A stretch of DNA of 64,000 nucleotides. Origin: Aspidiotus rigidus. Taxonomy: Eukaryota; Arthropoda; Insecta; Hemiptera; Diaspididae. Within the stretch, counting starts at the first letter, position 1. Every line of letters starts with the position of its first letter. A program made the translations under genes and the position numbers. The stretch spans positions 10,662,001 to 10,726,000 of the forward strand of contig JAVHKY010000013.1 in assembly GCA_035079385.1 (NCBI GenBank), given 5' to 3'. The notes below the pieces were generated by a model, which did no database searches, was not told where the DNA came from, and worked only from the letters and a program-made list of their open reading frames with translations. Shown here piece after piece: positions 13,001-24,478 of this stretch.

Positions 13001-13139
13001 ATGGCCGGCGATTGTGGACTTTCTTCATCATCGTCCGCCCCAGGTACGGGCGCCAGCTGACTAGAGTTGCGAAGACCACGATTTCGCCTAAGAGATCCCA
13101 TTCTTAACGATTGTCGGAATGACTGCCGAGCTCTGTCAA
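13001..13139 (-). CDS. Putative exon of erg-like KCNH potassium channel (post-PAS linker)
   Basis: On the minus strand a CTGCAG acceptor ends at 13140 and a GTGAGT donor starts at 13000, enclosing 139 nt. With one base carried over from the exon at 25026-25169 the peptide is (F)DRARQSFRQSLRMGSLRRNRG, then an acidic tail with GADDDEESPQSPA, ending in phase 2. It is basic and Ser/Arg-rich with no domain. Its place right after the PAS domain agrees with the linker of ERG channels, and the ending phase fits the next exon at 4906-5053. The polypyrimidine tract is weak. The assignment is inference from phase, strand and order rather than from clear sequence similarity. Confidence 0.6.
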
Positions 13140-14134
13140 CTGCAGAACGAATTAATAAATTTCCATTTGTACTTCTAATACACGTTTGCAATATTTCATC
13201 GGAATATAAGAGTAACGTATTATTCTAAATTAGGCGTACTCAAACGAATGAAAAACATTCATCACTTTGAATAGGTATTTAATGGCCGTTGGAGGTGAGG
13301 TAAAAAATACGCTTCTGAAAAACGAGCCTATTAGGACAAACGATGCTCAGTTTTTGTCAAGAATTTTCCTCTTACCTACCTTTTATTTTCTCCCTCTTTT
13401 TTCACGTGAACTTCCATCGCCTTCTTCAGACAGAGAAAATGTAAACGATAAGAGCACTTGGAAAACAAGCAGAGAGAGGAAGAAAAAAAAAAGAGATTTA
13501 AAATGATAATTATATTTTTCCTCTCTTCGAATGTTCGAAGTCACGGAATTCGAATGAAAGCGAGATAATGATACTTTTGTGAATAACAGTTTTTTCTTCT
13601 TGCTTGCATCTTAAAATTGATGTACCGAATTCTCACTGCTCTTGTCAATCCTTCAAGGATTATGAATGAATTATTAAACATGAGCTAGGTGTCTGTTTTT
13701 TAGATTTCCTTTGTGGCAGTCACGCTCGTCATATCTGTTGAATTCACCCAAAATTCACAATGAATACCATTTGAACTAAAACTTCTATCAACTTTTATCA
13801 AAATATGATAAATGTTTGAGCTGTGAGCCTATGATTGTAATTCAAATTAATGGACTCAAGAACTCAACCGTACTGACCTGAGGGAAAATTTAATATGTCC
13901 TCACAGGTTGGTTATTTGAAACTTTTTTCTTTTTTTTTTTTTACAAACTTTAAACTGCACTAGGTTAAGTATTAGCTTGATAGAATTGAACCATGAGAGG
14001 TAATAAGCAGCGTGAAGGTAGGAAAGGACGTTATTGCTGATAGCTATCAAGAGGATCAGGTGATTTGGTAGGTCTATCCAAGATCCAATTTTGGGTAATT
14101 TGCATGGCTAGAAAAAACTCACGGTTCTTTAACG
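13140..14134. other. Intron, no gene seen
   Basis: AT-rich sequence with short poly-T and poly-A runs (for example near 13930) and no credible frame. Confidence 0.4.
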
Positions 14135-14640
14135 GAGTTAAACGAGGGATGGTAGGGAATATGTTTTATGGGGCACAGGGGAACTGAAAAATGAAGATTG
14201 TGACGTCACAAGGATGATCTAATTGTGACGTCACAGGCCCAGACTTTGGAGCTATATATAATTGGAGGATAACTTAAAATAGAACTGATCTACGTCATAA
14301 GGCTGACCTATATTATAGCATTATTGAACTGTGACGTCACAGACCCCACCCCCAAGCTATATATGATAGGAAGGGAACGGTGGATGTTTTTTCCGAAAAA
14401 CCACCCGATAAAGCAGGTTCCCTGTTAAAAATTTCGACTTATGGTTCGGCCTTCAAGCTATATATGGTAGGAAACGGACTTGAAATGCCTTAGAAGGACG
14501 TTCTGAATCTTATGGTGTTCGAAGCGTTGCATATCTGCCTCATTGAAGGAGCTGAGTCAATTGGTGTATGAAGCATTGCATTTGAAGGGGCCATCTTTCA
14601 GGCTATATATCGACCATCGAGCTATATAGATAGCGAGGAC
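14135..14640 (+). repeat. Dispersed repeat family carrying TGACGTCA sites
   Basis: It starts with a segment like ctcacggttctttaacggag, then ggggcac, then two GTGACGTCAC palindromes near 14200 and 14224 and a third near 14332. The phrase gagctatatataat or gctatatatgatagg recurs about every 100 bp. Closely similar text is at 42.37-42.66 kb (same order, same strand) and in pieces at 43.0-43.5, 45.3 and 61.5-62.8 kb. No coding potential. The minus frame at 14622-14954 starts inside it and is not supported. Confidence 0.75.
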
Positions 14641-15590
14641 TTTGAAAATATTTGAGCTCCGTGCTTAGCCGGCCGGCGAGACGGAGAACGTTTTGTCCCA
14701 CCCCTCCCCCCCTTCCCTGATAAAATAGATTCCCTATTTAAATTTTGGGCAACAGTGTGGTCCATGAAGATAAGGTATGTAAGATAGGAAAGAGAGAGTA
14801 TACGTTCAAAACAAATGGGAAAATCAATGGTTAAAAAAGCGACGCATAGGGATGAATGATTTGCGGTAAGTCGATACCAGCTGGAATTGAAGAGGATGTT
14901 AGGGACTAGGAATTGAGGAAGTTGAAAAATGAAGCTGAGGGTATTAACTGGCACTCATGTACTGGTGGGTACCATTACTCAGCGCACACGCTTAGAGCGA
15001 GGCTAGGTCGACAAGCATCGATGCAGATGCGATGCTACGGAGGAGCAAGGCCATAGAGGTAATTCACACTGATCGAACAAAAGACAAATGAAGGAGAAGC
15101 AGGATTCTGCGCTTGCAAACGGAGGAGCGGGATGTATGTGTTAGTACGTCCAGCGTTCTATAGCTGTTAGCTTTGATCCTTTGGTGAATGACAGTTGTTG
15201 AAAAAGAAATTTTACCGTGAACATAAGTGGAATTAGAGAGCAGTTGGTTAGAAGGGGACAGGGACGGATTTCTGGTGGCTTCTTTTCCAAGATTGGAAGC
15301 TTGGAAGGTTATACGAAAGCCGTAGAAGGATATTCAGTTAAGGACGGAGTTGGTAGTTTTCCGTAGGCTCTTTTGTGCTCGAAATTGGTTTTTTGTTTTC
15401 ATATATTATGAATCCTGAGATCATCGGTGATTAGTATTGGTTGAAATAGGTAAAAATTATCGTCGAATCTCTAGTAAATAGTGTCCTACTGGAAGCCGTT
15501 TGATGTGGGATGTACCATCTATTAATAAGCTACTTGAATTTTTTCATAGTTGTGAGAGAAGCCGGCGAAGGCCGTTGCGGTAAACCATAT
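14641..15590. other. No gene seen
   Basis: Mixed-composition sequence without recognisable domain, splice-bounded exon or terminal-repeat element. Confidence 0.35.
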
Positions 15591-16900
15591 CGACCGAGAA
15601 TTCACTTCTTTCAAAGTATTTGTCGAAAAGGCGTCGGTATAATGACAAAATCGAACTCACGTCTGTGTCGATAACAGGTCGATATGTTTTCGACAAAATT
15701 CGACTCTATTCCAACTTATTTCCCTAATTTCGAGCGTACTTTTTGAATTTTGTAACGTCAATTTCAAGTCGATCTGCTGTTTCCTCGTAAATTAGGTCGA
15801 CTTGAAATCGACCATAATTCGAGGTCTTGCTCAAGTCGATTTCTGCGAACTTTTTTATCGACCTAAAATCGATTGCTCTATTGTGTCATTGGCAGTTAAT
15901 TTTTAGTCTTCCGGAGAATGTTGTACGCTTTGGTCGACTTCAAATCGATATCGATATGGAGTAGTCGATGTAGATTAATCCTCTTGAAGCGTTCTGTTTG
16001 TTCGGTGATTTTACTACTCGCAGACAGAATACGTAGTCATAATTATAGGAGGATTAATTAAGAATCTTAATCATACTTAATCAGTGCAGAAATAATCGAA
16101 TCGACGGAATTTCGACGTCAATTTTCGGTCGATATTAAAATCTAATACCAAATCTCCCCCTATTGCTGATCGACTTTAAATTGACCTCAAATCGATTTCG
16201 AATTTTTTTATCGACCTGAATTCAACTGCTCCGTCGCGTCGATTACTTTCGATTTTCAGTTTTCTGGAAGTTCATGCTGGTTGACCTGAAACTGACGTCG
16301 ATCTGGGACAGTGTAAAGTCACCCTCTTGAAACGTTCTCTACGTTTGATAACTTCGCCACTCACAGACAGGATACGTAGTCATGATTATATAATGAGGAC
16401 TACTGATGAGAATCCTAATTCAGTGTTGCTAGGGGTGGTACATTAGTGCCACATGTGGTATATTCTTCTCTGATAACACCACGTTTCTCGATAACGATTT
16501 CGGAGCCCTTTTGGAACAGTAAAACGACTTCAGAACGATACCAAAACAACTCCGAAGCCGAATCTAAATGTAATGGCACATCTATTTTTTAAGAAATGTC
16601 ATATATTCGAGATCTGGCAGCACTGTCCTAATTATGATTGACCAGAGCAGCAGTTGTCGACGATTTTCAGTCGACATTACCTCGATTCTGAAACCATATA
16701 CCCAATTGTACATCCGAAAGCGACGACGCATTTCGACGTTGATTAGTCTTCAACCCAAAACCGACCTCGATTTTCCGTCGAGATCAATTTTCAATACCGG
16801 CAATTGACTCAATTTCTTCGACGACGAGTCGACGATAAAAAGGAGCGGTCGATTTTGAGTCAATTTCCAGTCATTTGGTGTCGATTTTAAAGAAAGACGA
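15591..16900 (+). repeat. TCGA-rich dispersed repeat, about two tandem units of roughly 343 bp
   Basis: Landmark phrases repeat in order. ctcttgaagcgttctg near 15982 recurs as ctcttgaaacgttctc near 16326, and cagacagaatacgtagtcat near 16022 recurs as cagacaggatacgtagtcat near 16364. This gives a unit of about 343 bp. Between them lie many TCGA(C/T)ttnaanTCGA motifs. The block at 1-1.9 kb is the same family in reverse complement. No coding potential. Confidence 0.8.
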
Positions 16901-19029
16901 TATGGTCAATCGGCGTACTGACGGAGAGCGAGGAGGACATGTTTTCCACACACTCTGGGAACGCGTTTTAGTTGGAATTGTTTTTGTTGGCTAGCTGAAT
17001 TAGGGGGGTATTAATATCGGCCAGGAACACTGTGGCAGATCGACCATTACAACAGCCATACTAGAGATCTATTCCTATAATTTTATTCTCTACTTGCTCA
17101 ATAAGTTGCTTTACATCCTACTACACGATGGACCGCCGACCTGAACTTAAAGAATAACAGAATGAGAAATCTTCAGATTTATTGGACCGAACGAGCATTG
17201 TGAAGGAAGGAATTTGATTCCTAATAAAAGAATTACGAGTACGTAATGAAAATTTCTAGAAATTACAAAGTCGCGTCGACCACCGAGAAATTTCTCAAGA
17301 CAAGATTACTGGGTCAATCTAGAACCCAGTCATCGAAGCTTTAGTTCCACTTTCAACAAATACAATCCAGCACCTACTCCTGAATAAAAATTCTATTGAA
17401 ATATGATGTACTTTTTTTTGATAGTAAATTATTGTTTTTTTAATGAGAAAAATTTACGGTCTACCCTCCACACCATAATGAGGATATTAGCAACATCCGA
17501 TATTTTGTACTCCACTTTTTTATTTTTAAAGCTTTTCTTTTGCCTAACGTTTAAAACGCTCAACTCGGAGAATTCAAAAATAAATATCGAATACGCGTTA
17601 AGAAATATAGTTTCTTGGCAATTTTCGAGAAATTGCGCGGAAGGTAAGTAATCGAAAATGTTATACAGCGATGAGCTACGCGCCAATTAGTAATTGCGAG
17701 TACTCTCATTAGTTAAGAATTCATAGCACGCCAGTCGTTTCAAATAAAATAAAGATAGGGAAGAATAAGAAGATGGGCACGTTACTTCGAAAAAGCTTTC
17801 GAACCTTTCTCAAAGAATCCTCTTCAATTAAGACAAAATCCTAAAATTGTAACAAAAGGTAATTATAACGACCGAAAGAGCATTTCCTTATTGTTTCTTG
17901 CAATACTATTATCGGTACCAGCGATGACGAATTATAGGACACTCTCCTTGGTTGGAAATAATCGTCTCCAGTTTCAAACTCGACATAAATTAACCATTCG
18001 TTGCAAGACTTAGGTACGGGAGATGAAATAGTTCCACATGAAAATGGGCAACACTATCCTCTCGTAGAACAAATGAAGTAGCGAGAAATCAGAGAAATTT
18101 CCAAATATGAAATCGGCATGCATCAAAGGCTCATCTAGGATGTGCACCGCGTACAGTTTAATTTAATGACATTTTCTTATACTAGCTGAGCCATTAACGT
18201 CTGGAAAAGATTAGAGTTGGAAACTCCTATCAACAATCTGTGAAAATGATGTTACAAGCTCGAATAATCAGAGAAAAATGAACGAACTTTGAACACTCAT
18301 TTATTATTCAACAAATCCGTCATTAATAACTTCACATTATACTGTAAGATACTTCGTAGTTTCCTTCACTCGTGAGCGATGTTGACGTTAGTACAAGATA
18401 TTTAATTCAATCATTAATCGACCTCCAAATGAAAAGTTGAACAGGATAAGGACAAACTTTTACTGAAGAAAAAACAATTTAATTTTCGGGGATTTTTTTT
18501 TTGTTTTAACAAAATACGTAACTATCGTCCGTACATCTCACGTAACTATCGTATAAAAGATTGATGCTTCAGCAAAAAAAGATATCTTTCAGCAGAATCG
18601 CCTGTCTTAATGGACGTTCATTTACCACTTATTCTCACGTCGGAGCATTAATTATATCTCAGGGAGTGCTGATGATAAGCCTTACAACAAACAGCCTTCA
18701 ACCAGAGTATCATCAAAATTCAGACTCTTACAACCAGAATTGAATGAATGAAAGTTATTATTTTGAGAAACTTCAACGAGAAATTCTTTTTGTGGCTAGT
18801 GGTTTTTTACATCATTGGTCATCAGTCTATCAAATCGAGAACTTTTCAAAAGGAGTAAATTATGGGAACTCTGACCCTGAACAAAGATGACCATACAGCT
18901 ATCTGAGAGAGAAAAGAGGCTCTAGTTTAGTTTGAGGCTGAAAAAATTTCGATTTTTAGACTATGTTTTAGAATACCTTTAACAGATAAATTAGTCTACG
19001 CAAACTAGACAATAAAAAAACATTTTTTG
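16901..19029. other. No gene seen; probable intron
   Basis: AT-rich unique-looking sequence. Two overlapping frames of about 85 codons near 17.4-17.7 kb lie on opposite strands and show no motif. Confidence 0.45.
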
Positions 19030-19430
19030 GTCGAAAGCGGGTGTTTATTGGAATATGTAGAGGAAGGTATTGAAGAGCACCAGAAAAAAACCCCACCCTC
19101 TAAGTGCAGATGAGAATTTTTTGCGGTACATTTCGGCTACCGAAATTCAGTTCTTGGCACCAAACGAAGCGTTTTACAAGAGAATGTTCCGAACAAAAAA
19201 TGTTCGTCTTGAAATTTCAAATAAAATTATGTATAGAAAGTCCAATTCAGGCGAAATAGTCAGCTTAAAAATTCCCTAGAAATAGTACAACTTTTAAACT
19301 TTAGTCGAAATTCGTCGTATTTTTGTTAATAGTTTGGAAAAAACAGTTCTTCTAGAAGAAAATGTATTGGAAGGAAAAATTTTTCTTGTGATATTTTTCA
19401 TGAAATGAAATATTGATTCTGAAGCAACTG
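19030..19430 (-). repeat. Dispersed repeat, copy A (inverted partner at 24.07-24.48 kb)
   Basis: The segment contains gggtgtttattggaatatgt, agagcaccagaaaaaa, attttttgcggtac and cttctagaagaaaatgta. It matches, in the same order and with perhaps 75-80 percent identity by eye, the reverse complement of 24.07-24.48 kb. The two copies face each other across about 4.6 kb that holds a gag-like remnant and a PLE. They may simply be two members of one family. Confidence 0.7.
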
Positions 19431-19499
19431 TAATAACATCTTGTGTAGAACACTTGGAAGTAAAGAAAACGTCTCGTCCAATTTCCTTTGTAGTTGAAC

Positions 19500-20515
19500 C
19501 GAAGGTATTAATTTATTTATACGGAGTAGAGATGGCAACAGGATGGGGAGATAATGAACCATGATTGCCCTTTGGTGTGATAGCCTGTGCACGCGAATCA
19601 GAATATTGGCCCATTAAACTCCATGATGACACGCAGCCATCAGTCAGTACCAGTTGTATGCTACTGAAACAACATTCCACTTGTTCAACAGCGTACCTTA
19701 TACAAGTTATGACACCTAGCTCTACAGAGCTTTCAAAATACCCACAGAAGTATGGAGCAAGTGGAAGTATCACTTCCTCAAATGAAATGACCGAAGGCCT
19801 GGTGCCCTCTATTGTTGCGCGTGGCAGCAGAGGTGTAGAAAGTCGTAGATTAGTTCGAGATACCAGCAGAGCTAGTCCCCAGCAAGTTTGGGCCGGAGCA
19901 CAGACAGACAAGGTAGCTAGAAGTCAGAAGATAACGAGTGGTCCCTTGTTCAAGGCCGATGAGACGTTCAATCGAATTTCCCAAACAGTACTTGAACCGG
20001 AAGAGACCAGAGGGATTTTCAGAGAAGGTCCAAGGATTGAGGGCGGTGAGATATTCTACCAAGTATCCCAAATTGAGACCAGGCAAACTAAAATGTTCTG
20101 AAAAAGAAAACGTGCGACCAAACAGAGCTAGAATTAGAGAACCATTAATGGCAAGTACACCCAAAACAATTCAGAGGTATTTTACAACAAAGAGAACTTA
20201 TTAATCAACTAGTAGTCCATTCACAAGTCGCTCCAAGTAATTTGAGTAATTTTCCTCAGCGAACTTCACGACTGAAAAGTATACTAGAATATGATCCGGG
20301 AACCTAACCAGTATCAGGAAAATGACGTAACAGTGGCGTCATGCTCTAACAATTCATTCAATAGATTAAAACATACTCTATTTATCATAATATGCAAGCG
20401 TGACCAAAAGGCGTCGCCCAAGAATGGTATGCAACTCAGAAGATTACCATAAAGCCTCGGAAGAATGGAAGAACGTATTGCTCTTATCATTTTCTGAACC
20501 ACAAGACAACGCAGT
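19500..20515 (+). other. Possible LTR-retrotransposon debris, unassigned
   Basis: Plus-strand frames at 19565-20101 and 19938-20204 and a minus frame at 19513-19911 overlap. None has a domain I recognise. The segment precedes a zinc-knuckle-like gag remnant in the same orientation, so it may be the LTR and gag start of the same degraded element. This is inference from position only. Confidence 0.25.
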
Positions 20516-21010
20516 GTGCGATCACAAATGAAGCAAGAAGTATACTACTTTGCTAAGCTAGCACTCCTTAGGTCATGTCAATTATCGCTTGATCATATTC
20601 TTGAAGGAATAACAGAGCATGCAAAAATTAAGTGTAATGAGACGCTAGATTTTTCACAAGAAGATGCTAGACAAACGGATGATAAGGACACTAAACATCG
20701 CAATTGTGGAAAATGGATCACACGTCTCTTTTTTGTGAGAAAGATTTTGGCAGATTGGAGTTTGACTTATAGAGAATAACGGTAAAATACCCTTCAGAGC
20801 AGAGGACAAGTTAAAAGAGAATAAAAGAAGCCAGGTCGAAACATAAATCAGAGGAATATACCAGAAGAAACTTGAAACAAGCAAGCTAGAGCCCTCTTGC
20901 TCCAACTGCAGTGATCACCAAGTCACTGATTGTCCCAAGCCAAAAATCCTGAGTACCACCGGTAAATGGTATGGACATACAGCAGAGGTGTGCCCAAGAC
21001 TGGAAGTAAA
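20516..21010 (+). pseudogene. Degraded retrotransposon Gag with zinc-knuckle traces
   Basis: An open frame (20516-20779) is followed, in shifted frames, by EPSCSNCSDHQVTDCP and then GKWYGHTAEVCPRL at about 20.89-21.0 kb. These look like two retroviral-type CCHC knuckles of Gag. The first keeps its cysteines but is two residues short between Cys2 and His. The second has lost its leading cysteines. Stops separate the parts. Which family (Gypsy or BEL/Pao) cannot be decided and no protease or RT follows. The PLE at 21025-23527 interrupts the DNA immediately downstream, bordered by a 10-bp direct repeat. Confidence 0.45.
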
Positions 21011-21024
21011 ACAAAAGTAGTGTT

Positions 21025-21344
21025 CCAGACGAAGTCATACTCAAGCGAGTAATTCAATCGGAGTAATTTACAAAATTTAGCCACAGAATTTTAACGATAC
21101 CGGAGCGCTTTCGATTAAACAATCATTGTCAACGGGGACTGGGAAGCGACTGAACCAACTCCGGCTGTAAACTAGAAACATACGAGGAAATCAGGATTGA
21201 ACCAGCGAGTCATCACGACGTGAATCATACTCGTAAACTAGTTCAATCAACCCCTCATCAGGTACGTACCTGTTGAGCACATTAAGGTCGTCGTTATTTA
21301 AATGACGGATTATTTCGATGTGTTCTAACGCTTTTCGCTTCGAA
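21025..21344 (-). repeat. 5' arm of 320-bp inverted repeat of the PLE
   Basis: Exact reverse-complement counterpart of 23166-23485 apart from a few substitutions. It contains, in antisense, the last 51 or so codons of the endonuclease ORF plus about 165 bp of 3' untranslated sequence. It begins directly at the 10-bp flanking direct repeat. Confidence 0.93.
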
Positions 21345-21360
21345 TTTCCAACCGCACATT

Positions 21361-22706
21361 ATAAATTGCAGTCAGGTTGAGTTCAGTTGCGATGAGGTGA
21401 ATTTATTAGAGAAAGGGTTGAAGTTCGGATTACCCCCTCTTAATAATAGTAATGCTTTGGCTAATGTTCTTGCCGACCTCGAGGTGAAAATCGGACCGGG
21501 GGTTACTACTCAAAAAAATTGTGCTCTTTTTGTCCGCAATACCCCCCTCCCTCGCATAAACAATTACGCAATTGAGGTGATTAAGGGATTAAAGAGGAGG
21601 GTCAGGGAGGAGGGCTTAATCATCACGAAGGCTGACAAAAGTAATGCCATTGTCGTGATGGAGAAGTCCTCCTACGTCTCCAAGGTCTATGACGTTCTCG
21701 GCCAGTGTGGTGCTAAGGAAAACGACAGTTTCAATTTTCCTAAACACGTAAAAGAAGTTAGACGTGTGATAAACGAGTGTGAATTTATTATTAAAACTCC
21801 CTCGCTAAAAAGATTGCTCCTGAAGCCCAACCCTGTGCCTCCCCTCTTGTACGGGCTACCAAAAGTCCATAAAAAAGATAACCCGATGCGTCCGGTCGTA
21901 TCCTTTGTGTCCTCCCCCACGTACGCTCTGGCGAAATTTTTGGATCGATGGTTTAAATCGAGAGTTGACCATGAGTCACCTTACTCGGTGAAAAATTCGG
22001 TCTCCTTGGCTGATAGGCTTAAGGATAATATTCTTCCGCTGGGATCGACCCTGTGTTCATTTGATGTGGTCGGCCTGTTCCCCAATATCCCCAGAGCAAC
22101 CGCCATGCAACATATGGGAGACCTTTTGATTCAAACAAATGTTCGCCAAGAAGAATTCAATTGGGTGAATCTTTCAATCTCCTCAATATTTGTTGGTCTC
22201 CCAATTATTGCAAATTCGATAACAAGTTTTTTGAGTTTCCTGAAGAGGTTGGAATACCCATCGGTTCTCCTTTGGGTTCTCTCATTTCGGAGGTCTTTAT
22301 GTCTAAGTTTGAGCTCGATTCTGGCAGTGCGTATTTAGATCAGATTTATTATTGGCACAGGTATGTCGACGATGTGTTGTGTACGTGGACTGGTCCCCGA
22401 GAGCTCCTTTTGGAGTTTCTCCAGTATCTAAATAATCAATATCCTTCTATAAAATTTACTTTAGAAATCGGTGGCGCATCTATTAATTACTTGGAATTGA
22501 CGATCTGTAATAGAGATGGTATCCATGAATTCGCCATATACAGGAAAGAGACTGCGACCGATATTACTGTCCACGGCAAATCTTTCTACCCTGTAGCCCA
22601 TAAATATGCTGGATTTAACCGCCTAATCCATCGACTGACTAGTATTCCTCTCAATCAGTCAGCCTTCCAAAAAATTAACTATAAAGCACTTGGCCAGAGT
22701 GAATGA
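21361..22706 (+). pseudogene. PLE reverse transcriptase domain, one frameshift
   Basis: Frame 1 runs from the end of the inverted arm through LLEKGLKFGLPP, IITKADKSNAIVVM, LLYGLPKVHK, RPVVSFVSSPTYALAKFLD and LCSFDVVGLFPNIP. The reading then moves to another frame near 22165-22177 and continues with GIPIGSPLGSLISEVFM, RYVDDVLC, the catalytic YVDD, then INYLELTI and the thumb with VHGKSFYPVAHKY. These are the RT fingers, palm and thumb blocks of PLEs, a retroelement RT group related to telomerase. The open frame starts at the inverted-repeat junction and has no upstream Met in good context, so the N-terminus is truncated. A second frame change lies at 22690-22706, where the endonuclease frame begins. 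Confidence 0.88.
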
Positions 22707-23319
22707 AGTGAACTTAGACATCAACCTTATGATCCAAGGGAAAGTTACTCGAAAATGCCTCGATTCCACCACCTCCCTCCCCCGCAATACGGCCCTAAAC
22801 AGTAGAGAGCGTTGGATAAGGTTTCCGTTCTTGGGGCAGTTTTCATCTCAATTGAGTCGTGTCCTACGCCCCTTCGGATTTCGGCCTGTGTATTACAACC
22901 CCAATACCATAAAAAGTTTATTGGTTAGGCTAAAAGACCCCATCCAACTGGCCGAGAGGAGTGGTGTGTATAAAGTTGAGTGTAAGGATTGTAATGGAAT
23001 TTATATCGGCGAGACAGGCCGTCAGTTGAAAATTAGAATCGCTGAACATAGGAAGGCGTGGGAAAAGAAGAATATAGGTGAATCGGCGTTTGCGGACCAT
23101 CTAATCACTAGCGGCCATAGCATTAAAGAGGGGTCCGAGGTCCTCCTCTACAGAGAAAACCCGTTTTCGAAGCGAAAAGCGTTAGAACACATCGAAATAA
23201 TCCGTCATTTAAATAACGACGACCTTAATGTGCTCAACAGGTACATACCTGATGAGGGGTTGATTGAACTAGTTTACGAGTATGATTCACGTCGTGATGA
23301 CTCGCTGGTTCAATCCTGA
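22690..23319 (+). CDS. PLE linker and GIY-YIG endonuclease segment
   Basis: A 209-codon uninterrupted frame, continuing the RT after a frame change. Residues about 35-75 form the linker block with RERWIRFPFLGQFSSQLSRV and a proline-rich turn. Residues about 95-175 form the GIY-YIG fold: GVYKVECKDC, then IYIGETGRQLKIRIAEHR, FADHLITSGH and KRKALEHIEIIRHL. The GIY-YIG nuclease nicks target DNA for priming in PLEs. The motif Tyr, Arg and Glu positions appear intact. It is really the C-terminal half of the PLE polyprotein rather than a separate gene. The first Met arises from the overlapping frame. Confidence 0.88.
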   Translation: MARVNEVNLDINLMIQGKVTRKCLDSTTSLPRNTALNSRERWIRFPFLGQFSSQLSRVLRPFGFRPVYYNPNTIKSLLVRLKDPIQLAERSGVYKVECKDCNGIYIGETGRQLKIRIAEHRKAWEKKNIGESAFADHLITSGHSIKEGSEVLLYRENPFSKRKALEHIEIIRHLNNDDLNVLNRYIPDEGLIELVYEYDSRRDDSLVQS

Positions 23320-23485
23320 TTTCCTCGTATGTTTCTAGTTTACAGCCGGAGTTGGTTCAGTCGTTTTCCAGTCCCCGTTGACAATGATTGTTTAATCGAA
23401 AGCGCTCCGGCATCGTTAAAATTCTGAGGCTAAATTTTGTAAATTACTCCGATTGAATTACTCGCTTGAGTATGACTTCGTCTGG
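23166..23485 (+). repeat. 3' arm of 320-bp inverted repeat of the PLE
   Basis: It covers the last 51 codons of the endonuclease frame and the proximal 3' untranslated region. It pairs with 21025-21344. No canonical hammerhead core (CTGANGA with GAAA) was seen in or after it, unlike the PLE 3' ends near 27.7, 38.0, 47.5 and 50.1 kb. Confidence 0.93.
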
Positions 23486-23554
23486 TATATCTGGTCATAA
23501 ATTGAGAAACCGCATTGATTCTACTATAAGTAGTGTTCTTAAGGAATCATTGAA

Positions 23555-24070
23555 GTGTCTAATAGACATGTGAGAACGCTCTACTGTTGTCACAAATTTT
23601 TGTGTTGGTGGCATTGCATCGGCACTCGCAGTCAAAGTTGCGAGTTGCGAGAATATACGCGCCCAGCTCTATTGACTTTGCGGTATTATAGCCAGATAGT
23701 CAAGTGGGTAACTAAGGCCACCACTGAACTATCTAAACGGCGTAAGAACAAATTCGCATCACTAACCTTTGACTCGTAGAAATAGGTAAGCCGTTACACC
23801 ACCTAAAGTTTGGATGTTGGGGAAAACGAAATGCCTAAGTCAAGTTGATGAACCTCTGAACTTGGGTAAACGATCAGCCTGGCATTCTTCTCTGGTGGTG
23901 GGGTCCCCGAGAGGGGGAGATATAAGAACGCTCTACCGTTCTCACGAAATTTTGTGTTGTGGTGTCGCATTGGCACTCGCAGTCAAACTTGCGAGTTGCG
24001 AGAATATAAGCGCCCGGCTCGATTACACCGGTGCTTACTGACTTGGCGGTATCGTAGTCAGATAGTTAAA
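23555..24070 (+). repeat. Direct duplication of a segment of about 150 bp
   Basis: Unit 1 at about 23570-23712 and unit 2 at about 23927-24070 share aacgctctac, ttctcacaaattttgtg-type text, ggcactcgcagtcaaa, ttgcgagttgcgagaatata and a gcggtat..tag.cagatagt tail. Unit 2 has a 14-bp extra phrase (acaccggtgcttac). No tRNA fold or coding frame could be shown. It may be a SINE-like or LTR-derived segment. Confidence 0.7.
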
Positions 24071-24478
24071 CAAAACATGAGAAAAATCAAATTCACTTTA
24101 TGAAACATATTGCAAGGAAACTTTTTCCTTCCTATATATTTTCTTCTAGAAGTTTATTTTTTCGAGATATCAACAAAAATTTGACGAATTTTGACTGAAT
24201 TTGAAAGTTGTATTACTTCGAGGGTATTTTTGAGCTGACAATTTGACCTAACATTATTTCATTTGAAATTTCAAGAGAAGGATTTTTGTTAGAAAAATTT
24301 TCTTGTACAACACTTAGTTTTTGAGAAATAGCCCAAAAACCAAATTTAGGGAGCCAAAACGTGCCACAAAAAATTTTCCCCAACACTTAGGAGGTGGAGG
24401 TTTTTTCTGGTGCTTTCCGATACCCTCCTCTACACATTCCAGCAAACACCCCCTTCGTACCACAAATTTCTTTTTTGC
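24070..24478 (+). repeat. Dispersed repeat, copy B (inverted partner at 19.03-19.43 kb)
   Basis: It contains cttctagaagtttatttttt, aatttgacgaattttgactg, aagcgtgccacaaaaaattt-like text, ggttttttctggtgctttcc and ctacacattccagcaaacac. All find diverged counterparts in reverse complement at 19.03-19.43 kb. Confidence 0.7.

Larger units (their letters stand above)
21025..23527 (+). mobile_element. Penelope-like retroelement with inverted copy of its 3' end
   Basis: A 2.5-kb element encodes an RT, a linker and a GIY-YIG endonuclease in the order typical of PLEs. Its first 320 bp (21025-21344) are the reverse complement of 23166-23485, with about five mismatches by eye. It is flanked by the direct repeat AAGTAGTGTT at 21015-21024 and 23528-23537, a plausible target-site duplication. 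The 3' side has 42 bp beyond the inverted arm that the 5' arm lacks. The near-identity of the arms suggests a fairly recent insertion or recent conversion. The ORF has two frame changes, so this copy is probably inactive. Confidence 0.9.

Noticed and set aside
23239..23262. CTGATGA within the PLE endonuclease coding end as a hammerhead
   Set aside because: No stem II followed by GAAA is present, so the heptamer is part of coding sequence only.
23555..24070. tRNA or tRNA-derived SINE
   Set aside because: Short phrases looked tRNA-like, but no A box and B box in proper spacing and no cloverleaf could be drawn.
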